Origin: Herbidospora yilanensis
GTDB lineage: Bacteria; Actinomycetota; Actinomycetes; Streptosporangiales; Streptosporangiaceae
Direction: 5' to 3'
Length of the DNA stretch: 64,000 bases
NCBI RefSeq assembly: GCF_001570565.1
Contig: NZ_BBXE01000038.1
Span: 45,902-109,901 of the forward strand
Part shown: in pieces, positions 17,392 to 25,950 of the stretch
How the letters are laid out: every line of letters begins with the position of its first letter
How positions within the stretch are numbered: the stretch's first letter is position 1
Translations under genes and position numbers: made by a program
The notes under the pieces: generated by a model
Database searches by the model: none
What the model was told of the DNA's origin: nothing
The model's input: only the letters and a program-made list of their open reading frames with translations

Positions 17392-20127
17392 TTGCGCAAC
17401 TCCCTCCGCGGCACGGCCGCATTGATGTCCCTGGCCTGCCTGACCACGTTCACCGCCGCCCCCGCCTCCGCCTCCACCGAGGAGGACTGGAGCGTCGACC
17501 GCGTGGCGGGCGGTTACAAGGTCACCCTGAACCTGGACGAGAAGCTCCCGATCGACTCGAGCGCCCCCTCGCTGCTCGCCGACGGGAAGGTGCTCGGCCC
17601 GGCCACCGAGTCGGCCGACGGGAAGTCCCTCTTCCTCGTCACCGCCGACCCGGCCGTCGCCTCGGCCGGCGAGATCACCACCGACGTGCTCGACGCGCCC
17701 CCGGCCGCGACGGCGCGGGCGGCGGCCACCCTCGCCGAGGTCCAGAAGACCCTGCTCCCGGACGACCCCTCGACGACGGGACCGTTCCAGGTCAAGGAGG
17801 GCGTGTACGACTTCGGCGACCAGGCGATCCCGCTGCTCAACATCGGCGGCATCCGCGGCGAGCTCACCGGCAAGATCTACCTGCCGGTCTCCCGCGAGCG
17901 GAAGCCGCTCGTGATCTTCCTGCACGGCCGCCACACCTCCTGCTACGGCACCGGGGCCACCAACCCCAATCGCTGGCCGTGCAAACCGTCGCCCGACAGC
18001 ACCTCGCAGCGCGCCACGATCCCCAGCTACATCGGCTACGACCTGCCGGCCCGCGCCCTCGCGAGCAACGGCTACGCCGTCGTGTCGATCTCGGCCAACG
18101 CGATCAACTCCAACGACAACCAGCTCGCCGCCGACTACGGCGCGCAGGCCCGCGGCCAGCTGATCCTCGACACGCTGACCATGCTGGAGAACGCCGACGA
18201 CGGCGACCCGGTCGAGTACCACGACGCCTTCACGGGCCGTGACGTCACGCTGGCCCAGGCGCTGACGGGCGCGGTGACCCCGGCCGACCTGAAGCGGGCG
18301 TTCGACTTCCAGAACGTCGGCATCATGGGCCACTCGCGGGGTGGCGAGGGCGTGGTCGCGGCGGCCACGCTGAACGACGCGCTGCCGCTCTACCGGCAGT
18401 TCGGCATCAAGGCGGTGCTCCCGCTGGCGCCGGTCGACTATGACCGCATCTCGCTGCCCAACACCGTGACGGCCACGATCCTCCCGTACTGCGACGGCGA
18501 CGTGGAGAACCTCATGGGCCAGCACATCGTGGACGACTCCCGGCACGGCTTCGACGACAACGTGCTGCGCTCGGCCGTGCTGACCCAGGGCGCCAACCAC
18601 AACTTCTTCAACACGATCTGGACCCCGGGCCTGTTCCCGGCCAGCACCGGCGACGACTGGTCGGTCGGCGGCAACGGCGCCAACGACCCGGTCTGCAACC
18701 CTGCCGCGGCCACGACCCTGCGCCTGACCGCGCCGCAGCAGGAGAAGGTCGGCGCGGTCTACATGGCGGGCTTCTTCCGGCTCGTGCTCGGCGACGAGAA
18801 GCGGTTCCTGCCGCTGTTCGACGGCTCATCCGTCTCGGTGCCGTCGATCGCCTTCTCGGACGTGACCAGCGCCGCCACCCAGCCCGCCGCCTCGCGCACG
18901 GACCTGGCGACCTTCGAGAAGCCCGAGGCGAACGTCTCGGTCACCGGCGAGGCCGCGCTCTGCTCCAGCATGGGCGGCAACGGCGGCCTCCAGATCCCGC
19001 AGGACCAGCCGTTCTGCGCGACCGCGACCAACCAGGCCGCGCTCCCCCACTGGTCGCCCGCGACGTGGGCGTTCAACATCCCGTCGTCGCCGATGATGCG
19101 CCTGAAGTCGGGCACCGTCACCGTGGCGACCAGCGCCGACCTGTCCGGGTACGAGCAGCTGTCGGTCAAGGTCGCCGCCGACGAGACCGTGGCCACCTCC
19201 ACCGACGTCACGATCACCGTCACCGACGGCGCCGGCAAGACCTGGTCGTCGCCGGTCTCGGCACTCAACTCCCGGGCCGTCACCCGGCTGCCCGGCTCCA
19301 CCTCGGCCTGGCTGAAGAAGATCATCCTCCAGCAGGTCACCATCCCGCTCAGCACGACGGGCCTGAACCTGAAGGACGTCCGCCAGGTCTCCTTCACCGG
19401 TACGGGCGTCTACCTGTCCGACCTGTCGGCCGAGAACCGGGCGGTCGGCGCCCGGGTCCCCAAGCAGCAGGTCGCGGTGGACGTCGCGCCGGCCCGGGTC
19501 GACGAAGGTTCCGGCCCGGGCACGGCGTCGATCGCCGTGGCGCTGTCAGCCCCCGCCGACCACGAGGTGACCGGCTACGTCAGCGTCTTCGGCTCGGCCA
19601 CCGGCCGCGCCGGGATCTCGATGAAGAAGGTCACGTTCGCCCCCGGCCAGACCTGCGTGACGGTCCAGGCGGGCACCCTCGGCGACACGGTCGCGACCGG
19701 CACGGCGTCCACGTCGTTCAAGGTCTCGGTCACCAACACGGCCGGCGCGGTCATGGGCGACGGGGGCTTCGGCACCCTGACCGTCCGCGAGGACGACGGC
19801 AACGTCACCACCCCTGCCTACGGCAAGCCCGGCGACGCGTGCGCCGAGTACCTCGCCTCGCTCAAGCCGGGCAACCTCATCGTGACGAACGCGGTCGTCG
19901 CGGGCGGCTCGAACCCGGTGACGGCGAGCGGCTACCGGGCCGGTGAGAGCGTGCAGTTCACCCTGGACGGCGCGGTCCTCGGCCGCGCGGTCGCCGACGC
20001 GTCCGGCACGGTCACGTTCACCGTGGCGATCCCGGCCGGCACCCCCGCGGGGAAGGTCACGATCAGCGGCGTCGGCGCGGGCTCGGGCTACACCGCCTCG
20101 GCGGTGTCCCGGGTCAGGGCCTCCTGA
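17392..20127 (+). CDS. Large secreted alpha/beta-hydrolase with Calx-beta-like C-terminal domains
   Basis: A 911-residue exported protein. A signal peptide ends after the ASA near residue 28. A catalytic alpha/beta-hydrolase domain at about 170-470 has VIFLHGRHTSC for the oxyanion region and the nucleophile elbow GHSRGGEG (Ser near 318); TQGANHNFF holds the probable catalytic His. A beta-rich region follows, then a Calx-beta-like domain (about 690-800) and an Ig-like repeat at the C-terminus. Several Cys pairs suit an extracellular fold. The TTG start has TAAGG 7 nt upstream. Substrate unknown; a polyester, lipid or peptide esterase is plausible. No LPXTG sorting signal. Confidence 0.78.
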   Translation: MRNSLRGTAALMSLACLTTFTAAPASASTEEDWSVDRVAGGYKVTLNLDEKLPIDSSAPSLLADGKVLGPATESADGKSLFLVTADPAVASAGEITTDVLDAPPAATARAAATLAEVQKTLLPDDPSTTGPFQVKEGVYDFGDQAIPLLNIGGIRGELTGKIYLPVSRERKPLVIFLHGRHTSCYGTGATNPNRWPCKPSPDSTSQRATIPSYIGYDLPARALASNGYAVVSISANAINSNDNQLAADYGAQARGQLILDTLTMLENADDGDPVEYHDAFTGRDVTLAQALTGAVTPADLKRAFDFQNVGIMGHSRGGEGVVAAATLNDALPLYRQFGIKAVLPLAPVDYDRISLPNTVTATILPYCDGDVENLMGQHIVDDSRHGFDDNVLRSAVLTQGANHNFFNTIWTPGLFPASTGDDWSVGGNGANDPVCNPAAATTLRLTAPQQEKVGAVYMAGFFRLVLGDEKRFLPLFDGSSVSVPSIAFSDVTSAATQPAASRTDLATFEKPEANVSVTGEAALCSSMGGNGGLQIPQDQPFCATATNQAALPHWSPATWAFNIPSSPMMRLKSGTVTVATSADLSGYEQLSVKVAADETVATSTDVTITVTDGAGKTWSSPVSALNSRAVTRLPGSTSAWLKKIILQQVTIPLSTTGLNLKDVRQVSFTGTGVYLSDLSAENRAVGARVPKQQVAVDVAPARVDEGSGPGTASIAVALSAPADHEVTGYVSVFGSATGRAGISMKKVTFAPGQTCVTVQAGTLGDTVATGTASTSFKVSVTNTAGAVMGDGGFGTLTVREDDGNVTTPAYGKPGDACAEYLASLKPGNLIVTNAVVAGGSNPVTASGYRAGESVQFTLDGAVLGRAVADASGTVTFTVAIPAGTPAGKVTISGVGAGSGYTASAVSRVRAS

Positions 20128-20777
20128 GGACGCAGCACCCGGAACGTCACCTCGCGGGTGACGGTGAAGCCGAGTGACTCGTACAACCGGATCGCATTGA
20201 CGTTGGCGGTGGCGGCGTGCAGGAACGGCCGCTCGCCCCGGGCGCGAACGCCCGCCACCACCGCCGACACCAGCCGCGACGCCAGACCCCGCCCCCGGTG
20301 GGCGGGGTCGGTGCACACGGCGCTGATCTCGGTCCACCCGGGGACCCTCAGCCGCTCCCCCGCCATCGCGATCAGCCGGCCCTCCTCACGGAGGCCCAGG
20401 TAGAGGCCCATCTCGATGGTCCGCGCCGCGAACGGCCCCGGCTGGGTGCGCGCCACCAGGTCGAGCATCTCGGGCACGTCGCCCGGCCCCAGCACGCTCA
20501 GCCCGGGGTCGGCGGCCCCGGCCACGGCGCCACCCTCCATCTGGACGCCGGGCAACTCCAGGAACGTCTCCCAGCCGCTGGCCGCCGCGCCCCGGTTGGT
20601 CGTCAGCACCTGGCCGTCGAGGTCGGCCCAGTCGCCGGGCGTGAACGCGTCGGGCACCGCCGCGAAGGGCGACACGTCAAGGGGATAACGCCTGGTCCGG
20701 CCGCTGACGACGGCGAAATGGGCGTGCGGCCCGGTCAGGGCGGCCCAGACGGGGTTGGCGAGGATGTCGGTTTCCAC
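20088..20777 (-). CDS. GNAT N-acetyltransferase, paralogue of the 12165-12839 gene
   Basis: A 229-residue protein with the same layout as its paralogue 7 kb away: an opening NPVWAALTGPHAH, the RTIEMGLYLGLREEGRLIAMAGERL block, the acetyl-CoA loop AHRGRGLASRLV, and NVNAIRLYESLGF near the end. ATG 20777 is the only good start. The 3' end overlaps the secreted hydrolase gene by 40 bp on the other strand. Substrate unknown; the pair probably arose by duplication. Confidence 0.82.
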   Translation of the reverse strand: METDILANPVWAALTGPHAHFAVVSGRTRRYPLDVSPFAAVPDAFTPGDWADLDGQVLTTNRGAAASGWETFLELPGVQMEGGAVAGAADPGLSVLGPGDVPEMLDLVARTQPGPFAARTIEMGLYLGLREEGRLIAMAGERLRVPGWTEISAVCTDPAHRGRGLASRLVSAVVAGVRARGERPFLHAATANVNAIRLYESLGFTVTREVTFRVLRPQEALTRDTAEAV

Positions 20778-20825
20778 CGCTCCATGATGGCCCGATGAGG
20801 CCGTCGAGCGGGCCTGGCGGTTCTT

Positions 20826-21362
20826 CTACGGGGCGTGGACCAGGCCCCACTCGTGCGACAGGGCCGAGTAGGTCACGACGTCGTGCCAGCGTCCCCGGGT
20901 CCGGAACACCTGGCGGAGTGTGGCCTCCGGCCGCAGCCCCGCGTCGAGCATGATGCGCTCCATCAGGACCTGGTCACGGCGGTGGGCGGCCCAGATCCGG
21001 TGGATGCCGAGGTGGGTGAAGGCGTACTCGATGAGCAGGCGGCCCGCCTGGGCGCCGCGGCCCTGGATCGGCGAGCCGGGCAGCAGCACCAGGCCGGTGA
21101 TCATGGCGTTGCTGCCGTAGTCCTCCAGCAGCAGCCCGATCAGCCCGTGGACGGCCTCGCCGTCGGGTTCGGTGACGGCCAGGGTGATGCGCCGGTCGGA
21201 GCGCAGCCCGGCCAGGAAGGTGGCCCGCGCCCGGTCCTCGTCCATGCGGTCGACGCCCAGATAGCGGGTGAGGACGGCGCTCGTGTAGATCTGCGTGTAG
21301 ACCTTCAGGTCGCCGGGCCGCAGGCTGCGGAGCCGGACGTCGCGTCCGCACAGATCGATCAT
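20826..21362 (-). CDS. GNAT N-acetyltransferase (RimJ/RimL-like)
   Basis: A 178-residue RimJ/RimL-type acetyltransferase. It opens with VRLRSLRPGDLKVYTQIYTS, carries the acetyl-CoA loop SPIQGRGAQAGRLLIEYAF, and ends with MERIMLDAGLRPEATLRQVFRTRGRWHD, the usual layout of N-terminal or amino-sugar acetyltransferases. ATG 21362 has GGGAGGA about 9 nt upstream; the longer frame to 21473 would swallow the promoter region. It is divergent from the acireductone dioxygenase gene with a perfect inverted repeat between. Confidence 0.82.
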   Translation of the reverse strand: MIDLCGRDVRLRSLRPGDLKVYTQIYTSAVLTRYLGVDRMDEDRARATFLAGLRSDRRITLAVTEPDGEAVHGLIGLLLEDYGSNAMITGLVLLPGSPIQGRGAQAGRLLIEYAFTHLGIHRIWAAHRRDQVLMERIMLDAGLRPEATLRQVFRTRGRWHDVVTYSALSHEWGLVHAP

Positions 21363-21398
21363 CGGACGCGTCCTCCCAGGTCGGCGAAGTGTGTTGTC

Positions 21399-21431
21399 AT
21401 GATCACGGAGCGTAGCAAATGCCGTGATCAT
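21399..21431. promoter_or_regulatory. Perfect 10-bp inverted repeat in a divergent promoter region
   Basis: ATGATCACGG (21399-21408) and CCGTGATCAT (21422-21431) are perfect arms with a 13-nt spacer. The repeat lies between the starts of the GNAT (21362) and acireductone dioxygenase (21472) genes. It is a good candidate operator for a dimeric regulator controlling one or both. Confidence 0.55.
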
Positions 21432-21471
21432 GCTATGGCGATCACCGGGCCGTGGTGGTTCCCTGGGAGGC

Positions 21472-22023
21472 ATGACCTATCTCACCGTCTACGGCGAAGA
21501 CGCCGAGCTCCTGCAGCGGACCGAGAACCCGGCCGAGATCGCCGCCGTCCTGAGCGGGATCGGCGTCGACCTGCGCCACTGGGACGTCGTGGCGACCGGC
21601 CCGACCGCCGACGACGTGCTGGCGGCGTACGCCGAGCAGATCGCCGAGGTCAACGCCGAGGAGAGCTACACGTTCGTCGACGTCGTCCAGCTCGGTCCCG
21701 ACGCCGACCCCGAGGTCGCCGCCGGGGCGCGGGCGAAGTTCCTCGACGAGCACACCCACGACGACGACGAGGTCCGCTTCTTCGCCCGCGGCGCCGGGAT
21801 CTTCTACCTGCACGTGAACGGCAGGGTCCACGCCGTGCTGTGTGAGGCGGGCGACCTGCTGAGCGTGCCGGCGAAGACCACCCACTGGTTCGACATGGGC
21901 ACCCGTCCCGACTTCTGCGCGATCCGCTTCTTCCACGACGACGACGGCTGGGTCGGCGACTTCACCGGCGACGCCATCTCGTCGCGGATCCCCGACTTCG
22001 ACACGATCACCGCCGGGCGTTAG
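21472..22023 (+). CDS. mtnD: Acireductone dioxygenase
   Basis: A 183-residue cupin. The metal ligands are HTHDDDE (H-x-H-x3-E, near residues 98-104) and His in KTTHWFDMG. It oxidises the acireductone of the methionine salvage pathway with Fe or Ni, yielding the 2-keto acid precursor of methionine and formate. No other mtn gene is in the window, so it may work with remote partners. The ATG is 1 nt after GGGAGG, an unusually short spacing, but no better in-frame start exists. Its 3' end overlaps the opposing oxidoreductase gene by 17 bp. Confidence 0.88.
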   Translation: MTYLTVYGEDAELLQRTENPAEIAAVLSGIGVDLRHWDVVATGPTADDVLAAYAEQIAEVNAEESYTFVDVVQLGPDADPEVAAGARAKFLDEHTHDDDEVRFFARGAGIFYLHVNGRVHAVLCEAGDLLSVPAKTTHWFDMGTRPDFCAIRFFHDDDGWVGDFTGDAISSRIPDFDTITAGR

Positions 22024-23341
22024 CGGTCTCCTCCTGGCTCCTGCTGGCGAACTCGAACTCCTCGCGGGGCCGGGCCAGCGCGCCCAGGGCGACGACCTCG
22101 CGCTTGAAGAACAGCGCCAGCGTCCAGTCCATCAGGATGCGGGCCTTCCGGTTGAAGGTCGGCATCCGGGTCAGGTGGTAGGTCCGGTGCATGAACCAGG
22201 CCGGGAAGCCGCGCACCTGGAGGCCGTAGACGTTCGCGACCCCCTTGTGCAGCCCGAGCGAGGCGACCGAACCCACGTTCTTGTGCCGGTAGGGCGTGCG
22301 CCTGCGGCCGCGCATGGTCGCGATCAGGTTGTCGGCGAGCCGCCTGCTCTGCCTGACGGCGTGCTGGGCGTTCGGCGGGCAGTACTCGCCGGGCCGGGTC
22401 AGGTCGGGGACCGCCGCGCAGTCCCCGGCCGCGAACGCGAAGTCGGTGCCGTCGACGAGGAGTTCGGCCGAGGTCGCCACCCGGCCCCGGTCGCCCGTCG
22501 GCAGGTGCCGGACCAGCGGGTTGGCCGTCACCCCGGCCGTCCAGACCAGCGTCTCGCACGGGATCGACTCGCCGTCGTCGAGGACCACGACGTCGTGCTC
22601 GATCGCCTTGACGCGCGTGTCGAGCCGCACGTCGATGCCGCGCCGGCGCAGCTCGTCGGTGGTCCAGGTGCCCAGCTCCGGCCCCACCTCGGGCAGGATG
22701 TGGTCGCTGGCCTCGACCAGGACCCAGCGCATCGAGTCGCGGCTGATGCCGTGGAAGTAGCGGCACGCGTCGGCCGTCATGTCCTCCAGCTCGGCCAGCG
22801 CCTCCACCCCGGCGTAGCCGCCCCCGACGAAGACGAAGGTGAGCGCGCGGGCCCGGACCTCCGGATCGTCGGTCGAGGCGGCCGTGTCGAGCTTGCCGAG
22901 GATGTGGTTGCGCAGGTGGGTGGCCTCTTCTACGGTCTTGAAGCCGATGCCGTACTCGGCCAGGCCGGGGATCGGCAGCGTCTTGGTGATCGACCCGGGA
23001 CAGAAGATCAGATAGTCGTAGTCGAGCACCCGCTCGGGCCCCTCCATGGGCGCGAACCGGGCCGACTTCCCCGCCAGGTCGATGTCGCAGATCCGGCCGC
23101 CGAGGATCCGGCAGCGGGGCAGCACCCGGCGCAGCGACACCACCACATGCCGGGGCTCCAGGTTTCCCGCCGCCGCCTCAGGGAGGAACGGCTGATAGGT
23201 CATGTACGAGTCGAGGTCGGCGATGGTGATGCCGACTCTGCCCTGTTTGAGCTCCCTGCGCAGCCTGCGCTGGAGCCGGAGGGCGGCGTACATGCCGACG
23301 CTTCCCCCGCCGACCACCAGAATTCTGGATGAAGGGGTCAT
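22007..23341 (-). CDS. Type II NADH dehydrogenase-like FAD oxidoreductase
   Basis: A 444-residue pyridine nucleotide-disulfide oxidoreductase of the NDH-2 class. The FAD Rossmann motif [12 protein letters not shown] is at the N-terminus, the NADH-binding motif [15 protein letters not shown] near 175, and [11 protein letters not shown] provides the flavin site. The hydrophobic C-terminal helix [30 protein letters not shown] suits membrane attachment. It would pass electrons from NADH to quinone without pumping protons. It lies 19 nt downstream of the anti-sigma gene and may be read with it. ATG 23341 is preferred over GTG 23359. Confidence 0.88.
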   Translation of the reverse strand: MTPSSRILVVGGGSVGMYAALRLQRRLRRELKQGRVGITIADLDSYMTYQPFLPEAAAGNLEPRHVVVSLRRVLPRCRILGGRICDIDLAGKSARFAPMEGPERVLDYDYLIFCPGSITKTLPIPGLAEYGIGFKTVEEATHLRNHILGKLDTAASTDDPEVRARALTFVFVGGGYAGVEALAELEDMTADACRYFHGISRDSMRWVLVEASDHILPEVGPELGTWTTDELRRRGIDVRLDTRVKAIEHDVVVLDDGESIPCETLVWTAGVTANPLVRHLPTGDRGRVATSAELLVDGTDFAFAAGDCAAVPDLTRPGEYCPPNAQHAVRQSRRLADNLIATMRGRRRTPYRHKNVGSVASLGLHKGVANVYGLQVRGFPAWFMHRTYHLTRMPTFNRKARILMDWTLALFFKREVVALGALARPREEFEFASRSQEETANARR

Positions 23342-23360
23342 TCCAGACCCGTACCCCACC

Positions 23361-23783
23361 TCAGAGGGGGAAACGCATCACCACGGTCGACCCCGTTTCG
23401 CCGGTCACCACGCGCATGTCGCTGCTGAGCCGCCGGGCCACCCACAGGCCCATCCCGCTCGTCGCGTTCTCACGCGGCGGGGTGAAGCCCGGGGGCGACT
23501 CCGACGACAGATGCCAGTGCCGGCCCTCGTCGTGGACGTCGGCGACGAGGAAACCGGGCTCGAACGAGATCTTCAGCCGCGCCTTGGTGGCGCCGTGGGT
23601 GACGGCGTTGGTGGTGACCTCGTTGAGGGCGACGAGAAAGTCGTTCACCCGGTCTTCCGGCATCCCCCCACGTCGGGCCAGCGCAGCCGCGAACTCCCGC
23701 ACGTCGGGCAGATCGGCGAGGGAGAACGTGATCTCCTTCGCGGCACCCGGTGCGGGAGGCGGCGCGACGCCGTCCTCGTTCAC
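23361..23783 (-). CDS. RsbW-like anti-sigma factor serine kinase (HATPase_c)
   Basis: A 140-residue GHKL ATPase. The N-box NEVTTNAVTHG (54-64), G1 box DVHDEG (83-88) and G2 box SGMGLWVARRL (109-119) are intact. These proteins bind a sigma factor and phosphorylate a STAS antagonist in partner switching. It lies about 100 nt downstream of the sigma gene at 23885-24652. The minus-strand GGGTAT at 23829-23824 could be the -10 of a SigB-class promoter feeding it. GTG 23783 gives the normal N-terminus. Confidence 0.88.
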   Translation of the reverse strand: MNEDGVAPPPAPGAAKEITFSLADLPDVREFAAALARRGGMPEDRVNDFLVALNEVTTNAVTHGATKARLKISFEPGFLVADVHDEGRHWHLSSESPPGFTPPRENATSGMGLWVARRLSSDMRVVTGETGSTVVMRFPL

Positions 23784-23884
23784 CCGCTAACGCCTTCCAG
23801 TAGTGGCGGCACTCCGAAGAAAGATACCCCGGGTCATCACGGCAGGTTGCCCGATATCCCGGAGAATCGGGTCGAAAACCGCCA

Positions 23885-24652
23885 TTAGGCGACAAGCTCC
23901 GCACGCAACTGGTCGAGAACCTTCCGCAGAATCCGCGACACATGCATCTGGGAGATGTCGAACTCGGCGGCGATCTCCGCCTGCGTCATGTTGCCATAGA
24001 ACCGTAGCAGCAGGATGTTCTTCTCCCGCTCCGGCAGCTCGTCGATGAGCGGCTTGACCGCCTCGCGGTCGATGAGGGTGGCCAGACTGTCGTCGCTGTC
24101 GGGGATCACCTCGCCCAGGGCGGCCGCGTCGTCGTCGGCGCCCATCGGCGCGTCGAGCGAGAGCGTGCTGTAGGCCGACGAGGCGTCCAGCGTGAGGAGC
24201 ATGTCCTCCTCGGAGATGCCCATCCGCTCGGCCAGCTCGGCGACGGTCGGGAACCGGCCGTTCTCCTGGGTCATGTCGGCGACCAGGCGGTTGAGCTCCG
24301 ACCGGCGCTCCTGGTAGATCCGGGGGACGCGGACGGCCCAGGTGCGGTCGCGGAAGTGCCGCTTGACCTCACCGGTCATGGTGACCATCGCGTAGCCGCG
24401 GAAGCTGTGGCCGAGGGCGGGGTCGAAGCCGTTGATGGCCTTCATCAGCCCGACGTACGCGGCCTGGAGAAGGTCTTCCATCGGCTCGCCCCGGTGCAGG
24501 TAACGCCGGGCGATGTCGCGGGCCATCGGGCGGTGCATCTCGACGATGATCTCGCGCAGCCGGGCGGCGCGCTCGTCGGTGGTGGCGGGCTCGTTCAGCT
24601 CGACGAGCAGGTCTTCGGCGGTGACTTCGGCGGCCATCAGGTCGGCAGACAT
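23885..24652 (-). CDS. SigB/SigF-type RNA polymerase sigma factor
   Basis: A 255-residue group 3 sigma factor. Region 2 contains EDLLQAAYVGLMKAINGFDP and the DNA-melting stretch FRGYAMVTMTGEVKRHFRDRTW, region 3 FPTVAELAERMGISEEDM, and region 4 the helix-turn-helix MTQAEIAAEFDISQMHVSRILRK. These match the SigB/F/G family of actinomycetes for stress or developmental genes. The neighbouring kinase, STAS protein, ANTAR protein and PP2C form its probable control circuit. It is divergent from the STAS gene at 24838. Confidence 0.93.
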   Translation of the reverse strand: MSADLMAAEVTAEDLLVELNEPATTDERAARLREIIVEMHRPMARDIARRYLHRGEPMEDLLQAAYVGLMKAINGFDPALGHSFRGYAMVTMTGEVKRHFRDRTWAVRVPRIYQERRSELNRLVADMTQENGRFPTVAELAERMGISEEDMLLTLDASSAYSTLSLDAPMGADDDAAALGEVIPDSDDSLATLIDREAVKPLIDELPEREKNILLLRFYGNMTQAEIAAEFDISQMHVSRILRKVLDQLRAELVA

Positions 24653-24837
24653 GTCGCTGTCTCCTCAGGGGAAAACGCGAGACCCCTGAAAACGCAGAAA
24701 GATCCACGCAGACAGACGTCTCGCTCAAGAAAACGAGACGAAGCCCTCTGCTGGACCTCTTTCGCCATAATGCCCCGAATCGGGGCGTTACACAACTCCC
24801 CGGGGAACAGTAAGGTTGCGTCGAAGGAGGCGAGGCG
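24653..24837. other. Divergent intergenic region with three hairpins
   Basis: Between the sigma gene and the STAS gene lie CAGGGG-N11-CCCCTG (24667-24689), TCTCG-N10-CGAGA (about 24719-24738) and GCCCCGAATCGGGGC (24772-24786). A CATAAT at 24766-24771 could be a rightward -10. I see no clear SigB-type pair here. Confidence 0.4.
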
Positions 24838-25179
24838 GTGGCAACCCTGACGATGCGCTCGAGTGCCGTGGCGGATTTCGTGGTGATCCACATCGACGGA
24901 ATCCTCGACGCCACCACACGGGAGCAGTTCTCCGACCACCTCGACGCGGTCGCCGACGACCACGGGCCCGACATGATCCTCGATCTGGGCGGCGTGACGT
25001 TCATGGACTCGCGGGCGCTGGGGTTGATCGTCCACCACTGGCAGCGGGCGACCGCGGCGGGCGGCCATTTCGCGCTGGTCAACGTGCAATATCCGGCCTC
25101 GAAGGTGATGTGGGTGACCGGCCTCGCGCAGCGGCTGCCCATGTTCGACACCGTCGACGAGGCCGTCGCCGCCGTCTAG
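24838..25179 (+). CDS. STAS-domain anti-sigma factor antagonist
   Basis: A 113-residue RsbV/SpoIIAA-type protein. The phosphorylation site sits in VTFMDSRALGLIV with Ser58 in the conserved place. When unphosphorylated it should bind the RsbW-like kinase (23361-23783) and release the sigma factor. It is divergent from the sigma gene. AGGAGG lies 7 nt before the GTG start. Confidence 0.9.
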   Translation: MATLTMRSSAVADFVVIHIDGILDATTREQFSDHLDAVADDHGPDMILDLGGVTFMDSRALGLIVHHWQRATAAGGHFALVNVQYPASKVMWVTGLAQRLPMFDTVDEAVAAV

Positions 25180-25186
25180 TTCCCGT

Positions 25187-25894
25187 CTAGTTCTTCGCGT
25201 TCTTCTGCTGGTGCTCGGTGACCAGCAGCTTCGCCAGGTCGGCGACCTTGACCTGGTGGTGCTGGGAGATCCGGCGCAGTTCGTCGAAGGCCTCCTCGGG
25301 GCTGCATCCGCTGGCCTGCATGATGATGCCCTTGGCCTGGTCGATCAGGGCCCGGCCGGCCATCGCCTCCTGCATCTGGGCGGCGCCGGTCAGCACGTCG
25401 TCGAACTCCCAGATGTTGGCCAGCGCGACCGTGACCTGCTCGCGCAGCAGCTCGGTCAGCGCCACGTGGTCGGCGAACACCCCCGGCCGCACCCCGTAGA
25501 GCCCGATGACGACGATCGCGCCGTCGACCTCGACGGGCAGCACGAGGATCGAGCGCACCCCGTGGCGGACGGCCGCGGCGGCGTAGCGGGGCCAGCGCTG
25601 GTCGCGCATCACGTCGGCCACCACGATCGGCCGGCCGCTGCGCAGGGCCTCCCGCGAGGGGCCTTCGCGCAGGTCGCGCTCCCGGTCGCTGACGGCGATG
25701 AGTTCGCTGTGGGAGGACGCCAGCAGCACCCGGTCGTCCATCCAGAGCTCGGCGGTGCCGCCCGCGCAGCCGGGCACGCCCCGGGCGATGGCCTCGGTCA
25801 CCCCGCGGAGCACGCTCTCGGCGGAGGTTCCCTCGGTCACCCGTCCGAGGGCGGCGAGATCACGGGCGAGAATGGGAATCACAGGGAAGACCAT
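25187..25894 (-). CDS. GAF-ANTAR signalling protein
   Basis: A 235-residue protein. A GAF sensor domain (about 30-165, with RSILVLPVEVDGAIVVIGLYG) is followed by a C-terminal ANTAR RNA-binding domain (about 180-235: AMAGRALIDQAKGIIMQASGCSPEEAFDELRRISQ). ANTAR proteins act as antiterminators by binding paired hexaloop hairpins in mRNA leaders. It ends 7 nt from the STAS gene, tail to tail, and starts back to back with the PP2C gene. ATG 25894 is the likely start; ATG 25918 is an alternative. The signal it senses is unknown. Confidence 0.88.
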   Translation of the reverse strand: MVFPVIPILARDLAALGRVTEGTSAESVLRGVTEAIARGVPGCAGGTAELWMDDRVLLASSHSELIAVSDRERDLREGPSREALRSGRPIVVADVMRDQRWPRYAAAAVRHGVRSILVLPVEVDGAIVVIGLYGVRPGVFADHVALTELLREQVTVALANIWEFDDVLTGAAQMQEAMAGRALIDQAKGIIMQASGCSPEEAFDELRRISQHHQVKVADLAKLLVTEHQQKNAKN

Positions 25895-25950
25895 TCCCCT
25901 AGTTTGGGGTCTAATCATCCGATGACGGATGCGAGAGGGAGCACACACCG

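Noticed and set aside
21472..22023. A methionine-salvage operon around mtnD
   Set aside because: None of the neighbouring genes encodes another salvage enzyme; mtnD stands alone here.
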